In this document: positions 1-9,544 of the stretch, piece by piece
Layout of the letters: every line of letters begins with the position of its first letter
How positions within the stretch are numbered: the stretch's first letter is position 1
Assembly: GCF_903772925.1 (NCBI RefSeq)
Contig: NZ_LR812090.1
Span: 2,872,333 to 2,936,332, forward strand
Direction of reading: 5' to 3'
Length of the DNA: 64,000 nt
From: Alteromonas macleodii
GTDB taxonomy: Bacteria; Pseudomonadota; Gammaproteobacteria; Enterobacterales; Alteromonadaceae
Translations under genes and position numbers: made by a program
The notes under the pieces: generated by a model
The model's database searches: none
What the model was told of the DNA's origin: nothing
The model's input: the letters and a program-made list of their open reading frames with translations, nothing else

Positions 1-560
1 ATGGCTATATTGAAATAAAGAGTAAGTCTGCCGATGCGGAAGTCACCAGTGCGTTTTGGTCTATGGGACCTAAAATGGAGTTCGACTTTTTCGAGTCGTT
101 TGGCGACAGCCGAGAAGATCCTAACAAAGACCATTTAGACAGTGAACTATGGTGGTCTATTCGCGACTGGGAAAAACCTGTCGGCGGCAAACCCAGCTAC
201 ACAGAAAGAAAGCAGCTGGGCTTTAGAATGGCTGATGACTTTCATGTTTACGGTATTGAATGGAGCGAGGACGGCATAAACTATTACATTGACGGAGAGC
301 TATTTTCATCTATGACGCCAGAACAAGCGACTGCGTGGGCTAAGCAAAACCGTGAAGGACTTCCTGATGACTACAACGGATACGTGGCCACTCGCCCTAT
401 TAATTTATGGCTCGATATGGAAACCTTCCCATGGCATGGCTACCCTAATAGTCTAGAGGATTTAGAAAAAAACAGCCCCGAAGACAAAAAACTCGATGGT
501 GTGGTAGATTTTGAAGTGGAATACATTCGCGTATGGCAAAAGCCTGAAAATATCCAATAG
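1..560 (+). CDS. GH16-family endo-glycanase, 5' end outside window
   Basis: The reading frame is open from base 3 to the stop at 558-560, so only the C-terminal part, about 185 residues, is visible. It carries the GH16 beta-bulge motif E-F-D-F-F-E (codons 78-95). In family GH16 the first Glu is the nucleophile, the Asp assists and the last Glu is the acid/base. Downstream there is the usual sequence of a beta-jelly-roll laminarinase-like fold: a HVYGIEWSEDGINYYIDGE strand pair and a final VDFEVEYIRVWQK strand. GH16 includes kappa-carrageenases and furcellaranases as well as agarases and porphyranases. The carrageenan context favours a carrageenan or furcellaran substrate, but that is inference. 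Signal peptide and promoter lie outside the window, so membership in the palindrome regulon cannot be judged. Confidence 0.85.
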   Translation, partial: GYIEIKSKSADAEVTSAFWSMGPKMEFDFFESFGDSREDPNKDHLDSELWWSIRDWEKPVGGKPSYTERKQLGFRMADDFHVYGIEWSEDGINYYIDGELFSSMTPEQATAWAKQNREGLPDDYNGYVATRPINLWLDMETFPWHGYPNSLEDLEKNSPEDKKLDGVVDFEVEYIRVWQKPENIQ

Positions 561-575
561 AAATTAAAATTCGGC

Positions 576-608
576 AGCTGCTTTAATCATTCTTTCTTCA
601 AAGCAGCT
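576..608. terminator. possible terminator hairpin between convergent genes
   Basis: A 9-bp inverted repeat AGCTGCTTT / AAAGCAGCT with a 15-base loop follows the GH16 stop and faces the convergent FG-GAP gene. There is no clear T-run on either side, so this is a weak call. Confidence 0.35.
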
Positions 609-694
609 CCTAATACTCACTTTACCTACTATGAGTTACCCTTAACTTTGTCTTTTGTCACTGTTTAAGCTATTGAGCACGTGTCCGCCATTCT

Positions 695-2605
695 CTAAAG
701 CTTAATATTTGTTCCGGTTACGATGTTCCCTACTGACTTTTTCTCACCGTTAGCCCAGATAACATGTACATTCTCAACAACATCACATTCACCAATTCCA
801 AAATGCATTTTGCTATTTAGCATATGGTGGAAGCCATCCCCAGTGGCACCTACATGTTGAGTTTGCTGCCTACCGCAAGCCGTAATAGTTACTCTTGCAC
901 CTGTGGGCTGGGCTTGTTGGTCGGCAGACGCTCCTACTTCTACCTTGATAAAGTTACCCAAAACATTTTTTGGTAACTGATTTTGAGCTAAGTACCAGCG
1001 ACCTCTTTCATTGCCATAAACCAAGTCCATACGGCCGTCTTGGTCATAATCGAATGCGGTGACTCCGACACCCGTGGCTCCTATTTCATCAGAGGTTAGT
1101 CCAACGTGAGGAAGCTTTTTAAATCCCGTCCCAGCTTCGTTCATCAATACGTAATGCTCCACAGGCAAGGCCATATTTCCATAAGGGGTAATCGCTAAAT
1201 CCATAAAACCGTCATTGTTGAAATCGGCTGCGGCAACACTGGTGGTTTGTTCTTGGATATCAACACCTACACTATCTGTAGCATCCACAAATTTACCGCC
1301 TCGATTTTCGAGCAAAAGTGCTGGCATAGGCTTTCGCTTCAATTCACCAGGGTGGTTAATAACATTTTTTATTACCGCCGATAAACGAGATTTAACTGCG
1401 CCGCCAACACGCCATTTTCCGTTACCTATATAGCCAATATGCATGCCCTTAAGTATTTCACCTTCTGGCCACCCCATCGCCTCGTTTGGTGTAATCTCAA
1501 GGCGACCATCCATATAGTGCGCAGTGCGCTCAGCTTCAACAACCTTCCGTTCGCTGCCTAACTGAATGTCATAGGTTGCATAGGTTTCTTGGATATTTTC
1601 CAAGATAAGGTTTTCGCCTTCAACGGTGATGTCGTCATACATAAAGTTGTTTCTGAACACAAAGAAAGCAAAGTTTTTATTTTTAGGATCGTAGTAGGCT
1701 TCTTGTTGAAATTGGTAAGGACTACGTGCGAGAAATAAGTCAAAGTCCCCGTCGTTGTCATAGTCTATTTCTGCAATGTTGATTACATTGTGGGTATTAG
1801 CCAAATCACCTAAAGCTTCCTTTGTTTTATCTACATAGCTCCCGTCCCCTTGCCCTACCGATAGTGTCATGTCTTTACCTCCGAAGGTAATTACATCGGA
1901 AATATGGTCGTTATTTACATCTGTAACAAGCGCTTTTACTGAAAGCGCATCATGAGGGATAGATAAGGTTAATGGGTGTGAAAAGCTTGTCCCTGAATTC
2001 AGATACAGTTGATTTGTGGTTAATGACTTCACCCGTTTAGGCGCAAAACCCGTTGTGAATAAGTCCAACTTATTATCGCTGTTGGCTTCTAAGAACTTAA
2101 TGGCCCGCCCTCTACTAGCGCTAAAGTGCGAGAACGTACCACCTTTAGTAATATTTCGCTGCGTATCCACACTAAAATATACAGGCCGTCTAGGATTACC
2201 CCCATCGCCACCACCGGGTGATACAACAATATCCATATTGCCGTCGCCATCGTAATCAGACACACCTAATCCATGTGTGTCGCCTGTGACTATTACAACA
2301 GGTTCGGAAAATTTGCCTTCATTATTCCAGTAAATAAGTGCATTCGTGCCGTGCTGAGTTGTTATTACGTCATCCCATCCGTCTTGGTCGACATCTGCAG
2401 TAACCGCGGCGCCCCACTTTCTTTGAAGAGACCGACTAAAAGGAATGACCCCACTCGTCCTCTTGAACATGTTGGTTGAAGACGCTTCTTTTTCACTAGC
2501 GGATGCTACCATCTCAGTCGTGCACCCACTAATAGTCGAGATTGATAAAAACAAAGCACAACAAGCGAAAGGCAATTTTTTTACTGGTTTCATGTAAACA
2601 CTCAT
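695..2605 (-). CDS. FG-GAP/VCBS beta-propeller lipoprotein with C-terminal ASPIC/UnbV domain
   Basis: This is a 636-residue exported protein. The N-terminus has a hydrophobic signal ending in lipobox I-S-G-C (Cys28), so it is probably a lipoprotein; a second ATG 12 bases downstream is an alternative start. FG-GAP-type calcium-binding loops recur (DVDQDGWDD near 71, DYDGDGNMD near 117, DYDNDGDFD near 281, DFNNDGFMD near 461, DYDQDGRMD near 519). Residues about 551-636 match the ASPIC/UnbV pattern (GARVTITACG, then HFGIGECD, then VHVIWANGE). Residues 301-425 are an insertion that breaks the propeller pattern and includes IGYIGNGKW. A paralogue with the same layout is at 9545-11473. The gene is alone behind its own palindrome operator. 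It may bind glycan at the surface or be an uncharacterised enzyme; the sequence does not decide. Confidence 0.8.
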   Translation of the reverse strand: MSVYMKPVKKLPFACCALFLSISTISGCTTEMVASASEKEASSTNMFKRTSGVIPFSRSLQRKWGAAVTADVDQDGWDDVITTQHGTNALIYWNNEGKFSEPVVIVTGDTHGLGVSDYDGDGNMDIVVSPGGGDGGNPRRPVYFSVDTQRNITKGGTFSHFSASRGRAIKFLEANSDNKLDLFTTGFAPKRVKSLTTNQLYLNSGTSFSHPLTLSIPHDALSVKALVTDVNNDHISDVITFGGKDMTLSVGQGDGSYVDKTKEALGDLANTHNVINIAEIDYDNDGDFDLFLARSPYQFQQEAYYDPKNKNFAFFVFRNNFMYDDITVEGENLILENIQETYATYDIQLGSERKVVEAERTAHYMDGRLEITPNEAMGWPEGEILKGMHIGYIGNGKWRVGGAVKSRLSAVIKNVINHPGELKRKPMPALLLENRGGKFVDATDSVGVDIQEQTTSVAAADFNNDGFMDLAITPYGNMALPVEHYVLMNEAGTGFKKLPHVGLTSDEIGATGVGVTAFDYDQDGRMDLVYGNERGRWYLAQNQLPKNVLGNFIKVEVGASADQQAQPTGARVTITACGRQQTQHVGATGDGFHHMLNSKMHFGIGECDVVENVHVIWANGEKKSVGNIVTGTNIKL

Positions 2606-2698
2606 TAAGTTGTTACGTTGAAATGTCGAATATTGAGCGAGGCTAAACCTCTCATTTCCGATTACTTAAATAACAAATTTTAAACATATCATTTAAAT

Positions 2699-2713
2699 AA
2701 AGATATCATGTTT
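2699..2713. promoter_or_regulatory. palindromic operator, site 1 (with a degenerate copy at 2682-2696)
   Basis: AAAGATATCATGTTT matches the AAACAT-N3-ATGTTT consensus with one mismatch. It lies 93 bases upstream of the FG-GAP lipoprotein start. A second copy, AAACATATCATTTAA, with a perfect left arm and two changes in the right arm, lies 17 bases nearer the gene. This is the only promoter here with a tandem pair. Confidence 0.65.
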
Positions 2714-2806
2714 AAGGTTTATAATAAAACACGATTTAAACGAAAACCGTTTAGAGTTTGTGTAGGGCCCTTAAACACCCTTTAAACTAATCAATGCTAC
2801 CTACTT

Positions 2807-4090
2807 TTAAGTGTTAGAATTATTCTGAAAAGGGATACTCTTACACAAATCCTTTGAAGTTTTATCACCCATTACTAGCTGCTGTTCTGGATAAAAACCA
2901 TCAGAGCGCAAAATTTCATCGGAACCCATGAATGATTGATAATCGGTATCTAGCAGCACAACACCAATTGAAGGTCCAACGAAACTTTTGCCTGTGGCTT
3001 TTGAAATAGCCTTCCTGTCGATGTTAGCCACCAAAACGCAAGGTATATACCTGTAGTGTTTCGGCTTTATTTGTGCGTAATATTCACCAAATTGCGCACT
3101 TACATTACGTATAGTTGACTTGGCGCTAAACGAACCTGCGTATAACCCTAAGGACTTTTCTTCTTTTGTCGTAAACCCATTAGACGTTCTTACTGCCCAG
3201 CCACACCCCTTCGCTTTTATATTGTCGACATTAAATTGCCCATTTTTCACGAAATGTGGAGATACCATAAAAGCGGCGTTTCCTTTTTCACACTTAATAT
3301 TATTGGCTCTAATGTTATTTAATGGAGTAAACTTCGTAAGGTCTCTTAAGTTTTTAGTGTGCGACTCTAACCTAAGAGTCGCGCCTCCTAATCCATATAA
3401 ATTTTGAAAAAGTATACTTTCACCTAACTGTGCTTGTACTAAGCCATAACCATAATCAGCACCTAACACACGGGCATTTCTAATCTCTCCGTTTTTGGGT
3501 CCTAGTATTCTTTGTCCAACATACTCTCCGTTTAAAACAAAAGCTGAAAATTTAGAATAGTCGTCTAAAATTTCCACATTACTAATCAAGAAGTTTTGTA
3601 CATTCTTAATGAAAAAGACACGGTTCTTTTTATTAATCGCTGTCGAAATATCAACAATGAAATCGCCTCCCAACCCCCTAATACTTACGCTTTTCAACGG
3701 TTCCGCGTACTTAGAAGTAAGTTCAAATATGGCGTATGCTTTTTTGAGAAATCGATTATTTGGGGTCGGATCAAGATAAGGGAAAATAACAGTGCCAGCT
3801 TCAATCTCGATATGAACATTAGATTTTAGAACAACGTTTAATAGGGAATATTTGCCTTTTTCTACGACAAGCTTCCCGCCACCTTGTTTCCATATATCAT
3901 CTATTGCGCGCTGAAACAGCCTTGTATCATCGGTCTTTGGATCATTATCAGCTGAATAATCATTAACAAAGTATTTCGTTACCCCAAAGTGGGTTGGCGC
4001 TTTGTAAAAAAGCTTTTCCGGACTAGCAGTAGTAGGCAAACAGATAAAAATGAACAATACTATTGTCACATAATTAGATAATCGCAGCAT
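2807..4090 (-). CDS. GH82-like right-handed beta-helix protein with altered catalytic base
   Basis: The protein has 427 residues from the ATG at 4090 (a GTG one codon earlier is also possible) and a signal peptide ending near PTTAS. It aligns along its length with the iota-carrageenase at 43200-44675. Shared features are the ADNDPKTDDTRLFQRAID start of the helix, GLVQ (Gln219, CgiA Gln222), LRLE (Glu242, the acid Glu245) and SPHFVKNG (His279, His281). The residue matching the CgiA base Asp247 is His244 (E-S-H instead of E-T-D). It lacks much of the sequence corresponding to the CgiA region after residue 300. It lies 104 bases after a receptor gene with a hairpin between them. It may have changed substrate or mechanism, or be a non-catalytic binder. 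Family membership is firm; activity is unknown. Confidence 0.8.
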   Translation of the reverse strand: MLRLSNYVTIVLFIFICLPTTASPEKLFYKAPTHFGVTKYFVNDYSADNDPKTDDTRLFQRAIDDIWKQGGGKLVVEKGKYSLLNVVLKSNVHIEIEAGTVIFPYLDPTPNNRFLKKAYAIFELTSKYAEPLKSVSIRGLGGDFIVDISTAINKKNRVFFIKNVQNFLISNVEILDDYSKFSAFVLNGEYVGQRILGPKNGEIRNARVLGADYGYGLVQAQLGESILFQNLYGLGGATLRLESHTKNLRDLTKFTPLNNIRANNIKCEKGNAAFMVSPHFVKNGQFNVDNIKAKGCGWAVRTSNGFTTKEEKSLGLYAGSFSAKSTIRNVSAQFGEYYAQIKPKHYRYIPCVLVANIDRKAISKATGKSFVGPSIGVVLLDTDYQSFMGSDEILRSDGFYPEQQLVMGDKTSKDLCKSIPFQNNSNT

Positions 4091-4143
4091 CACGTAGCTC
4101 TTTTTCGATTTATTTACGTTTTTATCAAAAGTCTAAAACCTAA

Positions 4144-4176
4144 AAGGCGAGCAGATTCAACCATCAAGCTCGCCTT
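4144..4176 (-). terminator. hairpin between receptor gene and GH82-like gene
   Basis: The repeat AAGGCGAGC / GCTCGCCTT has a 15-base loop. On the minus strand it is followed by TTTTAGGTTTTAG. It starts 19 bases after the receptor stop. It can act as a partial terminator or as a 3'-end stabiliser, giving less of the downstream GH82-like gene than of the receptor. Confidence 0.6.
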
Positions 4177-4194
4177 GCACGATGTTTTGCTAGA

Positions 4195-7059
4195 TTAGAA
4201 GTTTGCTCTTACACCAATTGCGTAGCGCGTACCCGTTGACTCAACGAACGCAAAACGACTATCAAATCGCCCGCCCTGACGCGAGTAAGAGTTAGTTAGG
4301 TTGGTTCCTTCAAGGAACACTTGAAGATTTTCTTTAATATTCCACGCTATGCGCGCATCTAATTGATCATAATTGTCGACAAAAATAGGCTCTACACGTG
4401 TTAAACGCTCAAAGTAACGCTGACGCTTATTATAAGCAATGCGTGCTTCAAACATATTGTCGTCATAGAACAATACTAAGTTTTGGGAATCAGAAAGACC
4501 AGGTAGCACAACATTATTTTCTGCATCATTGCTATCAAATTCGTCTGATGAATTAACATACGTAAGGTTTGCATTTACCCCTACGTACTGCAAAAGACCA
4601 GGTAAGTAATCGAAGGTATGCTGGAAAGCAATTTCAGCCCCGTAGACTTCTGTACTTTCTAGGTTTCTAGGACGGGTAATAGTAAAGAAAATATTGTTAC
4701 CTTCAATATTTGTTCTATCTTCAGTTATGGAATCCAAGTTGTTCGGCTCTGGAACAGTAATGGCCTCTCGCTGTTCACCACGAACTACATAACCATCAAT
4801 TTTTTTATGAAATAGACCTAGTGAAAAAAGGGTTGTTTCATTGACATAAAATTCGCTACTAAAATCGAAGTTTGTTGATTCATAGGGTTGCAAGTCTGGA
4901 TTTCCGCCCACTCCGCGCAGATCAGATAAACGTAAACCAGGGTTAATTTGAATACCTGGGTTTAATGCGCCTAAATTAGGCCTTGTAAGTGTTTTTGAAA
5001 ACGCTCCACGCAGTATCACTATATCGTTAACGCGAAGCTTAGCCGTAATATTGGGTAGCCAATTGTCATATTTAGTCGTTTGAGACAGTGGGCTCGGCTC
5101 AGACTCTGTAAAATCTAGCACATCATCCCGCAATGGATTTGGCGCAAAATCAATATACTGTGCAGCAAAACCGGTAGAGGTAGTTTCAGTTTCCGTGTAG
5201 CGTAAACCTGTATTGACTGTTAGCTCCATATCATCAAAATACTGAGAAAATTGCGCGTTTACGTACAATGAAGTTATATCTTCCTCAATACTGTACCCAC
5301 GGCTCGGGTCAATGAGTGCGTCAAAACCATCTGGCCCTAACGTTTCAGCGGAAGAGCCTGCTGGCAAACCATATATTTCATCACGTAGGGCAAGTGTTGC
5401 AGGATCTTCAAGAAAATCTAGGAGCTCTTCAACGTCGTAATCGATGTAACTGTTTGGATAATTTCCAGGGACGCCATCTAAATAACCGTCACGGAATTTC
5501 AACGTTAACAATTCAGCAGGAATCGGAACAGGTCTGTTGGCGTAAAGTGTTCGCGAGTTGTTGGTATGAGCATCAGTATGAATTTTTTCTTGCTCGCTAT
5601 AGTAAGCACCGAAGTCGACCTTCGTAAGAAAATCACCATCAACAAACCAATTAAAATCCGCTTTGAACTCTTGTATGTGATCTTGTTCACCTGCGCCTTC
5701 CCGAGTTGACGCCCAAGAAAATTGTTCATTCGGATCTGGTTGAGTAATTTCATCTCCTAAAACATAGTCAAACTGGTCGACGACACCATCTCCATTAATG
5801 TCTGTTGAGCTCGGCGTAAACTGATAATTTGTAATTATAGGTGCAGCAAAATTTCCAGTATTGTCATAGCGCTGAACTGCAGGTGCGCTAGCCACTACAA
5901 CAAAGTAGTTTCCTCCCGCGTTGTCGTCTTTTGCTCGAGAATTTGACCAGTCAAAAGTACCAGTCAGTGAATCCGTTATGTTCCACTCAAATTCTGCCCC
6001 AACCTGAAATACTTCGGAATCTTTATTTGATGCAAGAAATGTATTAAAAGGACGACCTATTTGATCATAGCGAACAATGACATTGTTTTCATCGGCTACG
6101 GCATTATGAAAAGTTGGAATTTCGTTGTATTGAAGTGATGCAATCGACTGAGCTTCTATATTAAATTTACTGTAGAGACCATCAATAGTGAGCTTGGTGT
6201 TTTCGCTGGGAAGGTATTGAAGTGAACTAGTAACGCCAAACCGCTCCCTATCTTCATTAGCTCGAATATAACGAGTTTGTTGTTGGTGAGCGTATGTATT
6301 GACACCCTCATTACCTATACCATTCTCAAATAATGTTGCCTTACGTGCATCGTCGTAAGTTCTGCTCGGATAGTTTGCCCCTTCAACTTGGTCGTTTCCT
6401 GTTTTACGGCCCTGATAGGAAGCGGAAAACAACAAACCTACTGTATCATCAGCAAAGGTGTTTGTTATAAGCCCAAATGCTTGTGGCGCTGATTTGTCCG
6501 CGTTATCGTCGTACAGGCCGCGGGCACTCGCTACTGCTGAGAACTTGCCAATATCTAAAGGGCGTTGGGTTCGCAAATTAATGGTCGAACCAATACCGCC
6601 TTCTTGGAGCTCCGCAGATGATGATTTAAAAACATCAGCACCGCCGATTAAATCAGCTGGGAGAAGCGAGAAGTCAAAGCCACGACCTGCAGTTTCCGAC
6701 GCTAAACGACGGCCGTTAACGAGTACGGTATTAAATTGTGGACCGAAGCCGCGAACTGTAACTTGTGAACCTTCTCCGCCGTTACGGCTAATGGAGACAC
6801 CGGAAATACGCTGAAGTGACTCTGCCACATTAGTATCGGGAAACTTTCCGATATCTTCAGCGACAATACTGTCTACCAAATTATCGCTGCTCTTTTTCAA
6901 ATCAAGAGCTTTCAGCTGACTTCCTCTAATACCTTTAACAAGGATAGTTTCTGTGTTGTCTGGTGTAGCTTCAGCATCGGTTTGCGCCAGTGAAGATTGA
7001 GAAACGACACAAGATAGAACGACAACGATAGCCGACGCCAGTTTGGATTTTTTAAACAT
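4195..7059 (-). CDS. TonB-dependent receptor, polysaccharide-type (954 aa)
   Basis: An outer-membrane, energy-coupled importer. The signal peptide ends at SSLAQ. The plug domain begins near residue 42 (ILVKGIRGSQLKALDLKK) and includes DSIVAEDIGKFPDTNVAESLQRISGVSISR and TVRGFGPQFNTVLVNGR. A long beta-barrel follows, ending in Phe (RYAIGVRANF), as outer-membrane barrels do. The sequence AAGGAAAG precedes the ATG at good spacing. The C-terminal 190 residues are clearly homologous to the decayed receptor at 53385-54415. Its own operator and the downstream GH82-like gene suggest import of carrageenan oligosaccharides; the exact ligand is inference. Confidence 0.92.
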   Translation of the reverse strand: MFKKSKLASAIVVVLSCVVSQSSLAQTDAEATPDNTETILVKGIRGSQLKALDLKKSSDNLVDSIVAEDIGKFPDTNVAESLQRISGVSISRNGGEGSQVTVRGFGPQFNTVLVNGRRLASETAGRGFDFSLLPADLIGGADVFKSSSAELQEGGIGSTINLRTQRPLDIGKFSAVASARGLYDDNADKSAPQAFGLITNTFADDTVGLLFSASYQGRKTGNDQVEGANYPSRTYDDARKATLFENGIGNEGVNTYAHQQQTRYIRANEDRERFGVTSSLQYLPSENTKLTIDGLYSKFNIEAQSIASLQYNEIPTFHNAVADENNVIVRYDQIGRPFNTFLASNKDSEVFQVGAEFEWNITDSLTGTFDWSNSRAKDDNAGGNYFVVVASAPAVQRYDNTGNFAAPIITNYQFTPSSTDINGDGVVDQFDYVLGDEITQPDPNEQFSWASTREGAGEQDHIQEFKADFNWFVDGDFLTKVDFGAYYSEQEKIHTDAHTNNSRTLYANRPVPIPAELLTLKFRDGYLDGVPGNYPNSYIDYDVEELLDFLEDPATLALRDEIYGLPAGSSAETLGPDGFDALIDPSRGYSIEEDITSLYVNAQFSQYFDDMELTVNTGLRYTETETTSTGFAAQYIDFAPNPLRDDVLDFTESEPSPLSQTTKYDNWLPNITAKLRVNDIVILRGAFSKTLTRPNLGALNPGIQINPGLRLSDLRGVGGNPDLQPYESTNFDFSSEFYVNETTLFSLGLFHKKIDGYVVRGEQREAITVPEPNNLDSITEDRTNIEGNNIFFTITRPRNLESTEVYGAEIAFQHTFDYLPGLLQYVGVNANLTYVNSSDEFDSNDAENNVVLPGLSDSQNLVLFYDDNMFEARIAYNKRQRYFERLTRVEPIFVDNYDQLDARIAWNIKENLQVFLEGTNLTNSYSRQGGRFDSRFAFVESTGTRYAIGVRANF

Positions 7060-7131
7060 ACGCTTTCCTTAACTTCAAAACAAAAGAAGACAGGTTTGCT
7101 GAATAGGATATAAAACAATAATCCTATATAT

Positions 7132-7150
7132 GCAAACATATTATGTTTGC
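7132..7150. promoter_or_regulatory. palindromic operator, site 2 (perfect 19-bp palindrome)
   Basis: GCAAACATATTATGTTTGC is self-complementary over all 19 bases apart from the centre, the longest perfect copy in the window. It lies 73 bases upstream of the receptor start. On the minus strand a possible -35 TTGCAT overlaps its edge and a possible -10 TATATC follows after 17 bases, which would fit control at the promoter. Confidence 0.75.
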
Positions 7151-7228
7151 GGATGTTATACTTATGTCTAACTTGGCGTCAACTTAAAAGAACATTTAAT
7201 TAACAAAAAGTGTTGAATATCTGTTTTT

Positions 7229-8728
7229 CTAGTGCGCGGATGCGGGACGAATTAACAGCTTACCTTCTGACTCATTTCCGTCAGTTGGCTTGTGCCAGTA
7301 GTGATCCATGCGATTGATATCGTAATTTTCGAACTTGCGTTCAAGTAACCATCGCGGTCGCTCTAATGTAGATTCCCATTCGAATATTTTCTTGAACAGC
7401 ATTTTTACTAGTTCTGGGTTTTCACTCGCCACGTCTCTAAACTCTTTTTCATCGTTATCAATGTAGTAAAGCTCAGCGGGCCGATCTGGAAAACGCATTA
7501 ATTTCCAGTTTCCCGCCCGTACCGTGGCTCGGGTATCTTTTTTCCAATAAAGAAACTCATGCGGCGCTTCTTTAATTGAGCCTTGAACGAAGGGTATTAA
7601 GTTAACGCCATCTATGTTTTCTAACGTTGAGGCATCACCACCACCTACTGCAAAAAACGTAGGGAGCAAATCTAAGGTACTTACGGGGTGCGGATACGTA
7701 GTTCCTTGTTCGAATACACCCGGCCATTTCATAACGTATGGAACTCTTACTCCGCCTTCCAAATGATTAGATTTCGTTCCACTAAACGGAAAATTGTCCG
7801 AAGCATTCATATCTGTAGGGCCGCCGTTATCATTGGTAAAAACGACCAAGGTGTTATCTTCAATACCTAAGCGTTCCAGCGTGTCTAGTACCTTTCCAGA
7901 GGCTCGGTCCATGGCATACATCATGGCGGCTACCGTTTTGCGTTTGCCCGTTAAGTTAGGAAATTTAGCTAAGTCTTCTTTTGTAGCTTCCATCGGTGTA
8001 TGAGGCGCGTTAAACGAAAGGAAAACAAAGAATGGTTTATCCGCTTTTGTACTACGCTCGATAAAATCTATCGCTTCAGCGGCAAGTTCATCCGTTAAAT
8101 ACCCTTCAGGCTCTTGGTATTGCGCAAAATTGCGCTCCATTAACTCTAGCTTTGAAGGCTCCTTACCTTCTTCATAAGCAAAATAACTGCGCGCGCCACC
8201 ACGGAAACCGTAGAACTCGTCAAAGCCACGATTGAGCGGATGGTACTTGTCTGCCCCACCTAAGTGCCATTTCCCATAGTAAGCGGATGTATAGCCTTGA
8301 TCTTTTAGGTAGTCAGACATCATTTTTTCTTCAACAGGCACGCCCATCTGATCACCATCCAGGGCAGAATTTTTACTCATATAACCAGGAACGTTGTTTT
8401 CTTCAAAACCAAAACGTTGTTGATAGCGCCCAGTCAATAAGCCAGCTCTAGAAGGTCCGCACGTGGGGTCTGAAACATAGCCCTGTTCGAACCGAACTCC
8501 CTCGGCAGCTAACTTATCCAAGTTAGGCGTTTTCATTACCTTACTGCCGTGGAAACCAAAATCACCATAGCCTGCATCGTCAGAAAAGATAAAAACGATA
8601 TTCGGTTTTTTGTGCTCCTTTGAGGGTGTCCCCTCTTTCGATTCAGTACCATGGGCAAAAGATGCCAAGGTTATCATTAATAAAAACGATACCAATACAT
8701 TAAGAGTTTTATGATTTCGCGATGCCAT
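7229..8728 (-). CDS. Type I (formylglycine-dependent) sulfatase, S1 family
   Basis: The start is the ATG at 8728, preceded by AAGGA; the upstream TTG in frame is not needed. This gives a 499-residue protein with a signal peptide (hydrophobic stretch residues 9-26). The fold opens with [17 protein letters not shown], whose Asp residues bind calcium. The formylglycine site is C90-G-P-S-R, and GKWHLGG and FTNDNGG follow the S1 pattern. It should hydrolyse sulfate esters on carrageenan oligosaccharides in the periplasm. It is the last gene of a likely operon, 18 bases after the SDR gene and behind the second FG-GAP gene. It has no operator of its own. S1 subfamily and regiospecificity are not determined. 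Confidence 0.92.
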   Translation of the reverse strand: MASRNHKTLNVLVSFLLMITLASFAHGTESKEGTPSKEHKKPNIVFIFSDDAGYGDFGFHGSKVMKTPNLDKLAAEGVRFEQGYVSDPTCGPSRAGLLTGRYQQRFGFEENNVPGYMSKNSALDGDQMGVPVEEKMMSDYLKDQGYTSAYYGKWHLGGADKYHPLNRGFDEFYGFRGGARSYFAYEEGKEPSKLELMERNFAQYQEPEGYLTDELAAEAIDFIERSTKADKPFFVFLSFNAPHTPMEATKEDLAKFPNLTGKRKTVAAMMYAMDRASGKVLDTLERLGIEDNTLVVFTNDNGGPTDMNASDNFPFSGTKSNHLEGGVRVPYVMKWPGVFEQGTTYPHPVSTLDLLPTFFAVGGGDASTLENIDGVNLIPFVQGSIKEAPHEFLYWKKDTRATVRAGNWKLMRFPDRPAELYYIDNDEKEFRDVASENPELVKMLFKKIFEWESTLERPRWLLERKFENYDINRMDHYWHKPTDGNESEGKLLIRPASAH

Positions 8729-8767
8729 TTCGCTGTCCTTTTTAAACAAAAATATGCATATAAAACG

Positions 8768-9469
8768 TTAAGAAAAATTCTCTTCTGACTGCGGGCGGAT
8801 GATGAGTTCATGCACATGAGCGTGTTCTGCAGTCAGCATTAAATTAAAAATAGCCTCAGCTACGTCTTCGGCTTTTAGGTATTCAGGGCGTTCGGCTTCT
8901 CTAAATGGAGTATCGACACCGCCGGGATAAACGGATAACATCTTAATGTTGTCTTTTCGAAGCTCTTTACGCATTACCTTCGTATAGGCATCAAGTGCGG
9001 CTTTACTCGCCGTATAAGCGGCTATGCCTGGATTTGAAAAATGACAGGCGGTAGAAAGTACATTAATTACTGTGCCAAGTTTACGAGATTGCATCGCAGG
9101 AACGACGGTTTGCATACAATGAATAGGCGCATAACAATTAACTTCCATCAACCAATCTAGCTCTGAAAGCTCTGTTTCGATTCCGGCCTTTCTAACATTG
9201 TTCAATCCGGCACAGTTAACCAAAACATCTATATCGCCGTGTGTTTTAATCGCCCGTTTAATAAAACCTTCTGTGTGCTTTTTATTCGTTAGGCAAAAAC
9301 TCTCACTGTATATGCGTTTATCTGGCAACAAAGCCAGCGTTTTCTGTAGTTTTTCTTCATTCCGACCACACAAACTTAATAAGAAAGACTCGTTTGCTAT
9401 CTGTTGGGCTAGCGCTTGTCCAATACCCGATGAGGCTCCCGTAATCAGAATATGTTTCTTTTTATCCAT
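8768..9469 (-). CDS. Short-chain dehydrogenase/reductase (SDR)
   Basis: A 233-residue cytosolic NAD(P)-dependent oxidoreductase. It has the T10-G-A-S-S-G-I-G17 cofactor loop, an NCAG motif near residue 85 and the catalytic set Ser139, Tyr152 and Lys156 (YTASK). It sits between the second FG-GAP protein and a sulfatase in a minus-strand cluster, 75 and 18 bases from its neighbours. This context suggests it oxidises or reduces a carrageenan-derived sugar such as 3,6-anhydrogalactose or galactose. General SDRs of this length act on many alcohols and ketones, so the substrate is open. Confidence 0.85.
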   Translation of the reverse strand: MDKKKHILITGASSGIGQALAQQIANESFLLSLCGRNEEKLQKTLALLPDKRIYSESFCLTNKKHTEGFIKRAIKTHGDIDVLVNCAGLNNVRKAGIETELSELDWLMEVNCYAPIHCMQTVVPAMQSRKLGTVINVLSTACHFSNPGIAAYTASKAALDAYTKVMRKELRKDNIKMLSVYPGGVDTPFREAERPEYLKAEDVAEAIFNLMLTAEHAHVHELIIRPQSEENFS

Positions 9470-9544
9470 TATAAGGACGCCTTTAATTTATTCGCGATAA
9501 ACGTAATAATTTAGTCAAGCTATTTTCCATGCCGTATTTATAAT

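Noticed and set aside
1215..1433. Plus-strand open frames inside the FG-GAP gene and similar long antisense frames in the receptor genes
   Set aside because: They are opposite-strand shadows of genes with strong family evidence and have no start context.
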